Below, in pieces: positions 10,854 through 24,300 of a stretch of 64,000 nucleotides of DNA; the stretch's first letter is position 1; every line of letters starts with the position of its first letter. A model generated the notes under the pieces. That model did not search any database. It was not told the DNA's origin and saw nothing but the letters and a program-made list of their open reading frames with translations. The position numbers were made by a program, and so were the translations under genes. This stretch comes from Sceloporus undulatus (lineage: Eukaryota; Chordata; Lepidosauria; Squamata; Phrynosomatidae): the NCBI RefSeq assembly GCF_019175285.1, contig NC_056524.1, positions 101,650,921 to 101,714,920 on the forward strand. The letters run 5' to 3'.

Positions 10854-12326
10854 GTATGTTCCAGTAATTCTTGCAAATATAAAAATTTTCACTTATTTTT
10901 CAAGCTTCAAATTGCTAATGTATGTGTAATCAAAGATTAGTGTCTTGTTGGGACATGCTTTATTACTTCTGTTAGTGTAACCTGGGCTAGTTCTATATGC
11001 GAGCTAGTTTGTCCTGATGGCAAATTTGGTAGAAATAGTTTAGAGAGCAACACCAGAAAATTGGCCCTCCATATCCACAGATTCATTATCCACAGATGAT
11101 TCAACCATCCACAGTTTGAAAATAATAAGAATAAGAATAACAAACCCTAAGACAAACTTTGATTGTGCTATTTTATATAAGAGACATCATTTGTGGGATT
11201 TCCCTGTGAATGATTTGTTGCTGTTTATTGCCTGTTTAACCCAGGAAAATGGCACTTTAATTGTGATGTCATGAGAAAATGTTAATCGTGATTGCGTGAT
11301 TTTCATGGGATAATCGCTGTTTAAACCCCCGATTTTCCCTGAATAATAAAGTCCTATGTCCCACCCTCCAGCAGACCCTACCAAGATCTACCATATAGCA
11401 GTCATAGCCTTGAAACAACAGTTCAACCTTTCACAGGTACCAGAGGTTACTCTGGCTATGTTGCCTTCCAGTTTTGTCCTGCTGCTTCTCTGTTTTTCTC
11501 TGTGTTGCCTCTTTTTGCCTTTTGTCTCTCTCAGGAAGTACTAAAATGTTCAGTGGCTGCATCCCACCTTGGCAAAATGCTCCCAGGTCTTTCCCATGAG
11601 AATAGCTGCTACAGTGTAGTACAGGGACTGGTACAGTCTAGTCAGACCAAATCTACAAAAGCTTATGCTACAACTTTCACACAACTACTGGTAGTCTTAA
11701 AGATGCTATGAGATCCCTTTGCACACTGTGAAGATTCTTCTTTATCCAGGATTCTCCTCAACTGACTCTCCTGACATTTGGGGAAACCCCCTTTGCATCA
11801 AAAATTTGAATATTTACAAATATTTTGTCCATCCATAGTATCCAAATGTGGAATGTCTAATATGACACTTATTCCCATGTTGACATCTGTGTAACACTGC
11901 TACAAAGGAGGCCAAGATTGCCCTTATTGTAAGGAATGCCCTTTATTTGGGTACCAGAATGCTTTCTCTTCTAAACAGAAGAGACAAAATGCCCCCCTTA
12001 AAAAACACTCACCTTGTTGTTCTAAACCAATGGTTCTCAACCTTTGGTCCACAGATGTTTTGTACTTCAACTCCCAGTATTGCTGAGCATTGGCTATACT
12101 GGCTGGAACATCTGGGAGATGAAGTCCAAAAGATCTGGAGGACCAAGGGTTGAGAACCACTGTATACTATGCTTTAAGGAAGCTTTCCTCAACATGGTAC
12201 TTCTCAGATGTGTTGGACTATAAATCTCCCCTTTCTCAGCCAGCAAGGGGATTGTGGGATTTGTATATATTTGGACAAATTAGCAAAAGGATTGAAATTT
12301 CTAGAAAAACATTTTGCACAGGGGCC

Positions 12327-12359
<33 letters not shown>

Positions 12360-15300
12360 AGTATATGCTGCCAAAGCAAGAACACCAGAAGAACATTTTG
12401 GAAAGCAGCAACACTTGTGGACCATGTGGATAATCAAAATACAAGATGCCTGAAAATTATCTTTATGATTTCAGTTCTATATATATTGTAAAGATAATTT
12501 TCAAGCACCTTGTATTATGTGCAATCTTCTATGTCAGTCCTAAGGTTTCTAATAGTACTGGTAATGGCTACCATAAAAGCAAATTAAAGTGTTTTTTTTT
12601 TAAAAAAAAATCCCACCCAGTGTTAGCATAACTGGATGAGATTCCAAGTTCACTAAACAATTAAAAGACAATCTAACCCTTTTCTGCTAATATTCTGACC
12701 TCCAAATGTTACTCTACACCCAGAGACAATGATGGGAATGGTGAACCCCTGGCTGCGTATAGCCTGGGCACCTAACTTCTCTGGTCTCCACAAGACCACC
12801 CAATTGGTCAAATTCTTTTGGCAAAACTATTTGCATTAATTAATAATATGTACTGGTAGATCTCCAACCCAATTGGGTAAAGCTTTGATAATTCTAATTT
12901 TTAATAAAAGAGATATTAATGGTCCTAAGAATTATTTCCCAACCAGTCTTCTTTCTGTAGCTGGCAAATCATATCATAGCTTTTTGTGGAGTATATTATT
13001 GTTTTGGTTGAAATACATATTTTTCTATTGAACAAAGGGATTGTACGCCATGATCATTTGGCAGTAAAATAGATGTCAAATGACATTTTGATTTAGGATC
13101 AGCATCTCACCTAGCTTTCCATAAACTCTTCTGGAATATGGCCACATAGACCAAAAACCCCACAAAAAACAAATTATGGACAATATTGCAAAAATATCAG
13201 GCACACAATAGATTGCTATTCTTAATCAGGCATTTGCATCATTAACTTTTTTCTCTACACAAATTGGAAGACATGATTGTTTCTTAGTGCTATTACTGTT
13301 TGCACTAATACGTTTCTATAGCCATGTGAGACAGAAGATCACAATCATGAGCTAACACAGAGATCCCATCCATTTATATTACTTTTTGTTTTAATAAAAG
13401 TTTGTCATGAATGCCAATGTTTTCAAGGTTCACTTCATTTTTAGTTTATTATATGCTAATATCTTTCAGTGGTTTAACAATTGCTAGATAGGATCTGCTG
13501 GATTTTGAATGGGATATTCATTGGACTCTGTGTCTCAGAAATATTTTCGGTATCATTCAGTTTCCTTTCATAAACTTATGTGCTTTTAAACATTGTATTT
13601 GGTGTTCTAGAAGCCATTCAAAGAATATTTGTTGATAAGTAGTCATATGAATTTAATCCACATATAATAAAACATAACTGAAGACTATCTGGACCATCTT
13701 CTTTTTCTTCTACCTTGTTGCCGTTGTTCCCAGGTTATGTTTACTGCCTCTGAGCTGGGAATATTTGATCTACTTCTGGAGTCAGAAGAACCCCTGACCG
13801 CACCAACTATTGCTGAGCACTTGGGCACTAGCCTCGGGGGAATGGAAAGATTGCTGGGAGCCTGTGTGAGCTTAAAGCTCCTGAAAATGGAGAGAAAAGA
13901 CAACACAGGTAATCATATGGAGAAAGGGAAGCAAACAGAGTTATTTTAAATTTCTGGCTTAAATAGTGTTGACTTAAGTTTAAAGTCTTTAACCAGCATG
14001 GTTACTATCAAATTCTGTGTGCACTTTGCACACATATACCACTTGACTTTCTCTTATTTTCTGGTCATGTTTTGTATGACTGCGTCCATACAAAAGTGTG
14101 TTTTACCTTAAAGTTAACCTTGAATATTATCCCCAGAACTATCCAGTTATTCTGAGTGGAAGACCCTAGCCATCTATATGTGATTTCTTGTTTTGGGGCG
14201 AATATGATTTTTGTGCTCAGATATTAGAAAAGTGACAGAAACAAGACACAGTCACAGCTAATCCATGTAATGCTTTCCTATAAAACTACTGGTTTGTAGA
14301 GTGCTTTCAATAACAGCTTGTCAAAATTCTGTTATTCTGCTAAGGGTTTAAGACACTGTCTTTTCTCTCCTTTATTGTAAGGTCTTTATGAAAACACAAA
14401 CCTTGCGAACCTATGCCTTGCTAAAGCGAGCCCCAAGTCTCAGTACAACTATATGAAACTATATTCTGAAGCCTTCTATCCACTTTTCCAAGACTTGCCT
14501 GATGTTGTGAGGTGAGAAGAGAAAGAAGGTTACCACTAAAGGTAGAAAATTACTATTTCCCCATCCCCTGAACAGGCATATTACAGGGCTGGAACTGGTA
14601 AGCTTCATATTTCTGGTTTTGTTGTTGTTGAAGCCATCACCAAATGAAGAGGTCATCACCAAATCATTATTCTCCCATGTTTTCTTGGTGGTTCTTTTGT
14701 CATTTCTTCAGACCAAAGAAAACCTAATCTGAAGAGTTAGAACAATTAGCACAGTGCAATGTATAGTATATTGATATGGACTTTGTTTTAGCTCTACTCT
14801 TACATCTTCAAAAGCAGCATGCATGCTTTTTGATGTACATCCTAAGCAAACACTACAGCTTAGCCTATGCTGCTTCTAATGGCTGTCACTTTATTATCCC
14901 AATTATGTTTATTAAAAGATCTTTTAATCCATAGTGGAATATTTTTCTGGCTATATATTTCTTTTAAAATAAAAATTAATACTTACTACAGTAATTGTGT
15001 TACTGAATGTAATAAATAATACTTACTTTCCTCTGCATAATGAATCCCAGAAAGTTCCACCTAAGTTTCCTGTTACTTCTACATTGCTGACTAGTTCCTT
15101 CCTATTGGTGAGAACTGGGTCCATAGTAGTCAATCCCCTTGCTGTATGCTCTATTTTTGAGAAATGATATTATCAGTAAGGCAGGTGAGGAATCTGTGAA
15201 TGCTACATTCATAGCAGAGTTTGACTTCCAAATGATATCACAGTAGCTGATTGTGGTCTGTGAGTCTAAATAGGAAAGTGATAGCAAGCTTTAAAGAATT

Positions 15301-18300
15301 TTTAAGGTTGCCAACAAAACATTAGGAAGAACTTCCTGATGAAGTTCCAGCCCTGTAAGAGCTGTTTGACAGGGGAACATGCTGTCTTGGAGTGTTATGG
15401 AGTCCCGGCCACCACCGAATCCTGGGCCTCCAGATTCAAATCTGAGTCCAGCGCATAGATAAACTGTGAACCTGTGTCTTCAGGCAGAGTGTAACCCCAT
15501 CTAGTGTGTGTGCTGTGTGCTTTCAAGTTGTTTCCAACTTATGACAACCCTAAGGAAAACCTACCACAGGGTTTGCTTGGCAAGGTTTTTTCAGAGAAGG
15601 ATTGCCATTGCCTTCCCCGCGGCTGAGAGCATGTCACTTGCCCAAGGTCACCTAGTGGGTTTCATGGCTGAGCAGGGAATCAAACCCTGGCTTCCACAGT
15701 CTTTGTCGAACCCTGAAACCACTATGCCATGCTGGCTGTCTAACTCAGGCTGAATCCCTATTCCTTGATCTGCTATGTGACAGACTGGTTTCTTTTCTTG
15801 ATATGAAAGGAAAAAATGGGTTTTATTTGTTCAGTTCTAATAAGGAGTGAATAGGAAAAGTCTTCAGGTCAGATTTCATAGGCCTAACCCCAGCTAATAG
15901 CCCTAACTAGAGAAGACTCATTGAACTGATGGTGACTTGGCATGTAATTTTAGGATTTGTGTTTTGTATGGATGAATTGTGAATGCAATTGCACATGCAG
16001 TATGCTGAGGGGAGGGGAGAGTGGAAAAGGAGCTCACATTGAATTTAGCATTGATTATTGTTTAATTACAACAACTATCATTTTAGGAAAGGACAAAGAC
16101 TTTGCAAACCATCTAAAACTGTCTATGAGAGTTTATACAGGTAAAAGTAATATTTTTCTGTCTTTAACTTTCTAGAAAATACTTTAAAAATGGATGTTCC
16201 TTGTCATATTAAATATCCACTAGGCAATGTTGTGAAGCATAACCATGTTATGTACAAGTCGTATTCACATTTTCTGTATTTTATCTGTCTAGTATTGAGG
16301 TTGTTTGTATTTTTGTCACAACCATTGTTTCATTCAAGGAAGGCTAAAATGTCACCTCTGGCTGCATGTGGCACCAAATCAATTTTTGTTCATCTCAGTG
16401 GCCCCGGGGTTCCTTGATGTTTCTTTGAATTTTTATTCTTTTAAAAATTGATATTGAGGTTTCTCAAAAACAAAAATGTGTGACCATCAAGCATTTGGGA
16501 AGCCTACAAATTGGCCTCTGGCTCTGTGGTTGTTGCCCACTCATTCAGGTTTTACAACAAAGCATGCTAGCCAACTGAGATGTGACTCTTTTTTCTGTAT
16601 GTGTGAAGTCTCAAAACAAAGCCAGAGCAAGGGCTGTCATGCACAAGTGCTGTGAAAGAAATTTTGCTTTACTTCCTTATTATTATACTATTGTTCAGCT
16701 GAATATGGAAGGAAGACTGTTTTCCTTAATCACAAGTAGATGCTTCAGAGGTGTTCTCATGATTCCCATGCTGCTTCAGTGCAATTTGCTGTCGTTCAGA
16801 GACTGGTGTGGGCTCAGATATACAGACATTCCCATTTGATCTGGCCCACTGAAATAACATGATAGATAAATCTATGTTTGGGATTCCCATTTGTGCGTTA
16901 GAGCTCCTGAGATGACAAACAAATAATTCTTGGACTGTAATACAATAAGAAAAAATACTAGTGAAAGAAAATTGGGATTATTATTATTATTATTATTATT
17001 ATTATTTTAAAAATGGAGGGCTTGGTCATGAGAACAAGACTTCAAATGTTATATTTTGTATGTCTCTGTATGGAATATACACAAGCACATGGGTCGAATC
17101 CAATGTGGATTGCTGCATATTTATTGTCCCTGGAAACCTTAGCCATAACTGCTGTTCTCTCTTCACAATTCCTGCAGCCACCAGATAGGAAAAACTATTG
17201 TCAGTGGTGTCTTCCATCTTAGATACATCCTAGTTGCACGGTAGTTGCAACTTCAGCTATAGGAGGGTGCATTCTGAGTTCTGATCCACTGAAAGGCTTA
17301 TTAACCAAATTTATAGTCAAGATTAACTTAAGCAACTCATGTGAAATTAGATTTTATTAAATAGAATGGTAATTAGTGGGAACAGATGATGTATTACTGC
17401 AGAGAAAAGCTTATCACTACATTCTATCTTCCCTGAGGACTTCTAGTCTAAAGTGATAAACCCTAAAGGCCTCTGGAAATACCCTGGTATGTGTATACTC
17501 CCTGGAATGGAGAAAGGCAAGGTGGGGGCAGCACTAGGAACTTCTGAATATTCTTTTGAGCATTCTGGAAACAAGGAGAATATTTAAACAAAATAGAGGC
17601 TTCTACCTTCTCCCTTGGCTTGGGGATAGAACAGCAGAAATTTATATTAGAAATGATTAGATATTTAGTGAAGAGTTCAGAGGCCTCAGTGCTGTGTCAT
17701 GATTAATGCATATGTACTAATAAAAACTGTTTGTCCATAGCAGCTTGTCATGGCTATGAACAGCAGTTCATAGCCACAACAGACCGCTATGGACTTGAAC
17801 AGTTTATATTAGTACATATACATTACTCTCTTGTGTCCCACAGGATGTAACATGCTCTTGTGTGGCCACCACAAGAGCCATGCATCTCCAGGCTGGGAAA
17901 CTTGGAACTGTTCCTTTCACCCTCAACAGCAGCATAAGAATTCCCAGTGATTGGGCAGCATATAAATAAATCCCATTATTATTATTATTATTAGCATCAA
18001 GCATGTAGCTCCCAGGACCCGAAATATAGATATAGATAGCAGGACCTAAGCCAAATTCTGATCTAAGCCAACTTCTGTTTGTAGACATCTTACCTGTTTA
18101 TCTAGAAATATAATTTTGTATTCCTAGATCTGAAGAAAACCAGCAAATATTCAACAGTGCCATGGATGAAGTCTGGAGACTTCATGGTAGGGATGTGATA
18201 TCTGCATTTGATTTTTCTCGTTTTCCAGTTATTTATGATCTGGGAGGTAAGCACCACAGTTTATCAACTTGCTTTCTTTACTTAGAATTGGATATGTTGT

Positions 18301-21300
18301 TATCAGCTGGACGACTTCTGGGTTCCTTTGCTGCAGTGATTTTCCCCCTTAAAACAACTTTAATGTAGACTTTTAATAATAAACAGTAGAATTTTACTGC
18401 TCATGACTGACCAGTTCTAACTTGGGATGATCTCTGTGTTCATACAGCAAGAGGTGTGCCCCTGAAAATTTTCACAGCTTGGAGAACTGGGATGAGTCTA
18501 TTATACTGGCTGTCATTTAACAGGATAAATAGTCCAATCTGATTTAAATCACTTAAATCAGTGGCAGAAGAACATTAGATGAATTCATTTTAGCTTAGGT
18601 CAGACTCAGGTCATTTCTTGAAAAGGCATAGTCTTAGGTCTCATTACCACTTCATTTGATAACTGTTATGAGAAATCTGTATTTAAGACAAGAGGCTACT
18701 GTTAGAACAGAATATGAAGAAACAGAATTGTTCCCAGTTGGCAAAGGGGTCAGGCAAAGCTGCACACTATCATTCTACTTGTTCAATTTGTACACAGAAA
18801 ATATAATACAAAGAGCAGCGTTAGACTTAGAAGAAGGAGGAGTGAAGATAGGAAAAAGGAAAACCAACAATATGAGATATGCAGATAATGCCCTACTACA
18901 GCAGAAAACATCACAGACTTGGAACAATTACTAAGAAAAGTCAAAGAAGAAAATTCAAAGAAAGGCTTAATGCTGAACCTAAAGAAAACAAAAATAATGG
19001 CCATGGCAGGTCTACATAAGTTCAGCCTAGATAACGAGGAAATCAAGAGTTCCTGTGCTTTGGATCAACCATTGCTAAGAATGGTTACTGCAATCTAGAA
19101 ATATTAAGAAGATTAGGAATGGGAAGGGAAGCCATGAAAGAACTGGACGAGATCTTAAAGTGTAAAGATATACAACTGAATTCTAAAGTTAGAATTGTGT
19201 AATCCATTGCATTCTCCATCACCATGTATGGATGTGGGAGCTGGACAGTGAAGAAAGCTGATAGGAGGAAAACTAACTCATTTGAGATGTGATGCTGGAG
19301 AAAGTGCTGAGGATACTATGGACAGCCCAATAGGCAAACGAATAGGTTCTAGAGCAGATCAAGCCTGAACTCTCCCTGGAAGCCCAGATGATGAAACTGA
19401 GCCTGTTGTACTTTGGCCACATCATGAGAAGTGATAACTCACTAGAAAAGACAATAATACTAGGGAATGTAGAAAGCAGCGGAAATGCCAGGTGGATAAC
19501 TCAATTAGGGAGATCACGGTCCTAAATTTACAGGACCTGCAAAGCAGTGGAGGAGAGGAGGTCTTCAAGATGCCTCATCCAAAGGGTCATCATGAATTGT
19601 GGTTGACTCGAAGTGTCAGAAGAACTGAGATGCCATCTAAAATGACTTCAAGAATTGCCTTTAAAATACTTTAAAAAAAATAAATTACAGAAAAAATGAA
19701 AAAAGTAGGAAGAAAAAAAAAAGAAAAATTAGCAAGATCTTTTGACGTATAATAACACAGTACATAACCAAATACAACCAAACACAAATCACAGAAGGCC
19801 TTTGACTGAATCAGTAACAAACTGCAACACAGGTGTATCATGCAGTTAAACTATTTATAGCTGTTTATATGCACATATAATAAAGAAACTTACATAACAC
19901 ATTTGGTTATCAAAAAGTTACTGAAGTTCAGGAAAAAAAACAGTATGATATAATATAAATAACTGTATTATATAATAACACAGCCCTGCAATGGAAAACC
20001 TTTTTTCATGACTGGAGCTGTTTTTAATGTAATTTTGGGTGCTGCATTTGAAAACACAATCAAAATGTTGTACCCCACACAATTCTTTCACAAATTCAAC
20101 ATTTTTATCAACTCAGTTGATAAAAGTGTGGACACTGATGTTCCAGTGTGATTTCTCTTAGTGCTTTTGAATGTGTTTCATATCAGCAAACGGTAGTATT
20201 TTACAAGTCTGTTAGAAGACCTTAACTATTTGTAGGATAATTCTTTGCAGAATCATTTCATTCAGCCACATATTACAACATAGAAACATCAAAGCAACCA
20301 AATCTGAAGTCTTTGGATTTAGAACACCAAATTCCTATAAATCCAGAATACATTTTAAAAAAAAAAGTTTTATGACCCTTAATTTTGTAGGCTTGTGTAC
20401 TCTGTGACCCCAGTCCTGCAGTATCAAATCTTCGGAGCAACTAAATTGGTAACAATCTAATTGTGTGCCACTCCAAATATATTGCATAACTACCTATTTG
20501 ATGTGCTGCCTTGTCATTTTATACAGGACAAGAATGATTTTGGAAGAAGTTTGGAATTCATAGATAACGACTGTAAAATTATTTCTCTGTATCTGTTTTT
20601 CCTTTAAGGAGGTAATGGTGCCTTAGCCAAGGAATGTATTTCATTATATCCGAACTCTACAATAACAATATTTGACTTACCTGAAGTAGTGGAAAAGGCA
20701 AAGAAGCATTTTGTGTGTTCAGAAGACCGTATTATTTTCCAGGAAGGTAATTACCCCCCTCCCCATTCGTGGGATCCTAAAGAAAGAAATAATTTTATAC
20801 CAAATCTGACCATTGGTTGATATATTGTTTTATTTTCTGCATCAAGGATGAGCAACTTTGTGAGGTCCAGAGTTTAGTTTTGCCTCCCCAGGGCCTTGTG
20901 TGAGCTGTGCTCCCCACACTCCCCAAATTGGTGACAAAAACACCCATATTTAAAGCAACCTATTTTACTTGCTTTGAATACTTCATAGCAGTAGACAATT
21001 CACTTTGCGCAGCAAACCACTACAAATGTGAACCTTCTTTGTGTGCTGTTATGCAGTTAGCAAGGAGCTAGCAACAAAAGGAAAGAGGAAATGCTGAAAA
21101 CATGAACCACACAAGATATTCAGGTTCATTAGAATGTTTAATTTTTTTAAAAAAGAAACTAGCCTGTCTTTTTCTGCCTTCTTCCATCCTGTCCAAGTAA
21201 AAGAAACCCCTGCTGCTGCTGCTGCCAGAAGTAGAAATTATGTATACATGCAGGGATGTAGCTAGGATTTTAGGAAGGGGGGGGGGGGTCCAGACTAAGT

Positions 21301-24300
21301 GCCACCATTATAATGGGGCTTGGGTGCGGTGGCACAGCAGCACACACCATTCAGTTTTCTAATGGAAGGGGGGGTCCGAACCCCAAGACCCTCCCCCCTT
21401 GGCTACGTCCCTGATACACGAGGAGTTGTAATAATGGAAAAAGGACTTATTTTGCCAAGATGGCTGCTACATAGAGGGGCACCTGGCACATCTGGAGTGC
21501 CTGAGCTGGTGTGATTTTCAAAAAAGGGTTTAGCAGTGGAAAAGATGTTTTGCTTGCCCGAGGCTAGGTAACGTACGAGAGTAAAAGCAATTGTTTGAGG
21601 ATAGGGAGATGGGGAAAAAGAATGACTGGGCTGCTTATCACACCACAGTGCTATGGAAACATAGTGCCACAGAAACACCACAAGTGAACATGCCCTGACA
21701 CATGGCATTGTTGGTGTCCTGCTGCCATCTCATTGTAGTGCTACTATAGATGTGCATTTTTGCATGCTGGAAATGACAGAACTCTGATCCCACTTCCTTC
21801 TTTGAGAAGTCCATTACTGGGTGGGGTGTGGGAGAATTAGGGGAAAAATTTGTAGAGGGAGCATGGCTACTTTCTTTTCCTGTTCAACCTCTCATGAGAA
21901 AAGGTCTTGCCCAGTGCCAGGCATTAGCATGACGTCTTCCTGCTGTAACGCCATGGAGGGGGAAAAATCAGTTGTGAAGCTGGGGGCAGGATAGGGGAGG
22001 AGGCTATGATGCAAGTAAATTTTGAGGGCAGCAAGACAACCATGGGTAAGAAGGACCACTTGAAAACAAGGTATATTGTATAATTAGTTATTATAGTAGA
22101 AATAGTTTTCCTTCTTGTTAGGCCATATACTTAATTAAAGGGAGCCTTTTCACTTATTTTATTACAGGGAATTTCTTCAAGGATCCAGTTCCTGAAGCAG
22201 ACCTGTATATTTTGTCTAGGGTCCTATGTGACTGGGATGATGAAAAGTGTGTGCAATTGCTAACCAAACTGCATAAAACCTGCAAACCTGGTATGTTAGT
22301 TTATAGAGCAGCAGTGGCCAAAAGTGCAATTTGAAAACTATGAAACTATGATGGGCCACTCAGTAAGCTACTGCTCACTATATACACTGTCACATCATTG
22401 CATTTAATTTATTCTCTAATGCTGGTCTTAAGTTCCTCCTTCCCAAGCTTTGGAAGTTGGAGACATTCTCAGGGGTATAGAAAAGGGTCTCCATGCAATT
22501 TCTTAGGCTGCATCTACACTGTAAAATAATGCAGTTTAACACAACTTTAACTGGCTCCACCCTACAGAATCCTAGGGTTTGTAGTTTTGTGAGACATTAG
22601 CACTGTTTGGCAGAGAAGGCTAAAGACCTCATACATCTACAAATCCCGGGATCCCAGAGAATGGGGCTACATCACTTAGTGATGTCAAACTGCATTATTT
22701 CTACAGTGTAGATGCACCCTTAAAGGCATTATCATTCATATAAATATGAAGGATAGAAAATGAATGGCAACCTGGCAAAATTTAAACAGAAGGGAGAAGA
22801 ATATATAAAAGTGGGAAGCTATTTTTCTTGGCCAATTGAAGATTCTGTCCTTATTCACAGGAACACAGAAATAGGGCTGGAGCAGATGGGCAGTTAAAAG
22901 TGGCTCAATCCTGCTTTTTCCCAAAGTGGGTCAAACCCCAGCTGTCTGCAGAGCCCACTCCCAGGGTGAGCTGAATGTGCATGTCCTGAGCACATGTTGC
23001 AGAATCAAACCACGCTTCTGGGTAATTTTTGTTGTTGTTGCCTCCCCACCTTACATGCACTACTATTGCACAAACAAACCTCTGGCACTCCTCAATACCT
23101 CCCATGTCCACCCAGATACCATCCCGTTGGATAGCCACCCCTTAGATTGACCACACAGTTGCACCTGTGATACTGCGCCTGTACAGGGCATTGGTGCACT
23201 GTGATACATTGACAAAGCACAATCATGGAGTCCCCTCCCCCCCATATGCCTCCTTTACCTCATGCCCCCCAGTCAGACTGTCTGCTTTGTGTATGTTGTC
23301 ATTACCTCCATTGGAGTTGTCACACTTTCATTGATTTGCTTTGCTGAATCCCCACATTCACATTGGGGTGTTTATATGCAGCAGTGAATGTGTGCATCTT
23401 CTGGGCTAAACCAAACTATCCCAGGTTCTGTTTGTTCCTGTTTTTAGCCCCAAAGCATGGCTTTGGTCTGGTTTCCACCTGCATTGGAGACATGTGCCAT
23501 CTAAGCGTCCCGCATTCAAAACAGTTGGAAACCTCTTTATTTGGACCATCAGCTCCACCCCATAGTTGAAAAAAGTGTTCCTACCAGGATTATTCTGAGA
23601 AAGAGGTAGCTATAGTTCAGCAGCTCCTTGTTCTTTTAAGACTAGTCCAAACTGATTTTCCTTTAATTTGGGCATCTGATCCAAGGTTACCTTGAGAAAT
23701 TAAATTGCATTTTTCAAAATGCTTTTACATTCATTCATTCCTTCATTTTAGAGTATTTATATCCACTCTTCAGCCACAAGTCTCTCAGTCCTGCTTACAA
23801 ATTGTTAATTTGACAGTTCCCTGCCATCAGGTTTATAATCTAAAAGAGACAGGCTGCACAAGGAAATGGGAACAGTAGCGAGGGAGTGGATAAAGTCCAT
23901 CAGATACTACTGCTTCCAGGAAAGTGGTAGTTGGGATGAAGGGAGAGTCTTCTATTTGCTTCTGGGCTTAGGCATGATGGAGCTGTGCCTGCCTCTTTTT
24001 TTCTCCCTCCAAGATCAGTTGAATTTAGTTGTGTGTAGTCACTGCAATTAATCTGACACGTCAGACTGAAGTATACATGACTACTTTTCTAAATTAATCT
24101 CTATTGCAAAATGTTATAATACTGTATCACCTATCAATATTCCATATCACTGTCATCATGAACTGCATAATTAATGGGGCCACAATTAAGAAATTTCAAT
24201 AGGAGTCCTAACTAGTAAGGCTGTTGTACCTTGTCCTCTGAGGCGCAGATCTGCTCCCCAAACATATAGCAAATTTTCCTTACTTTCAGAAACAATTTGC

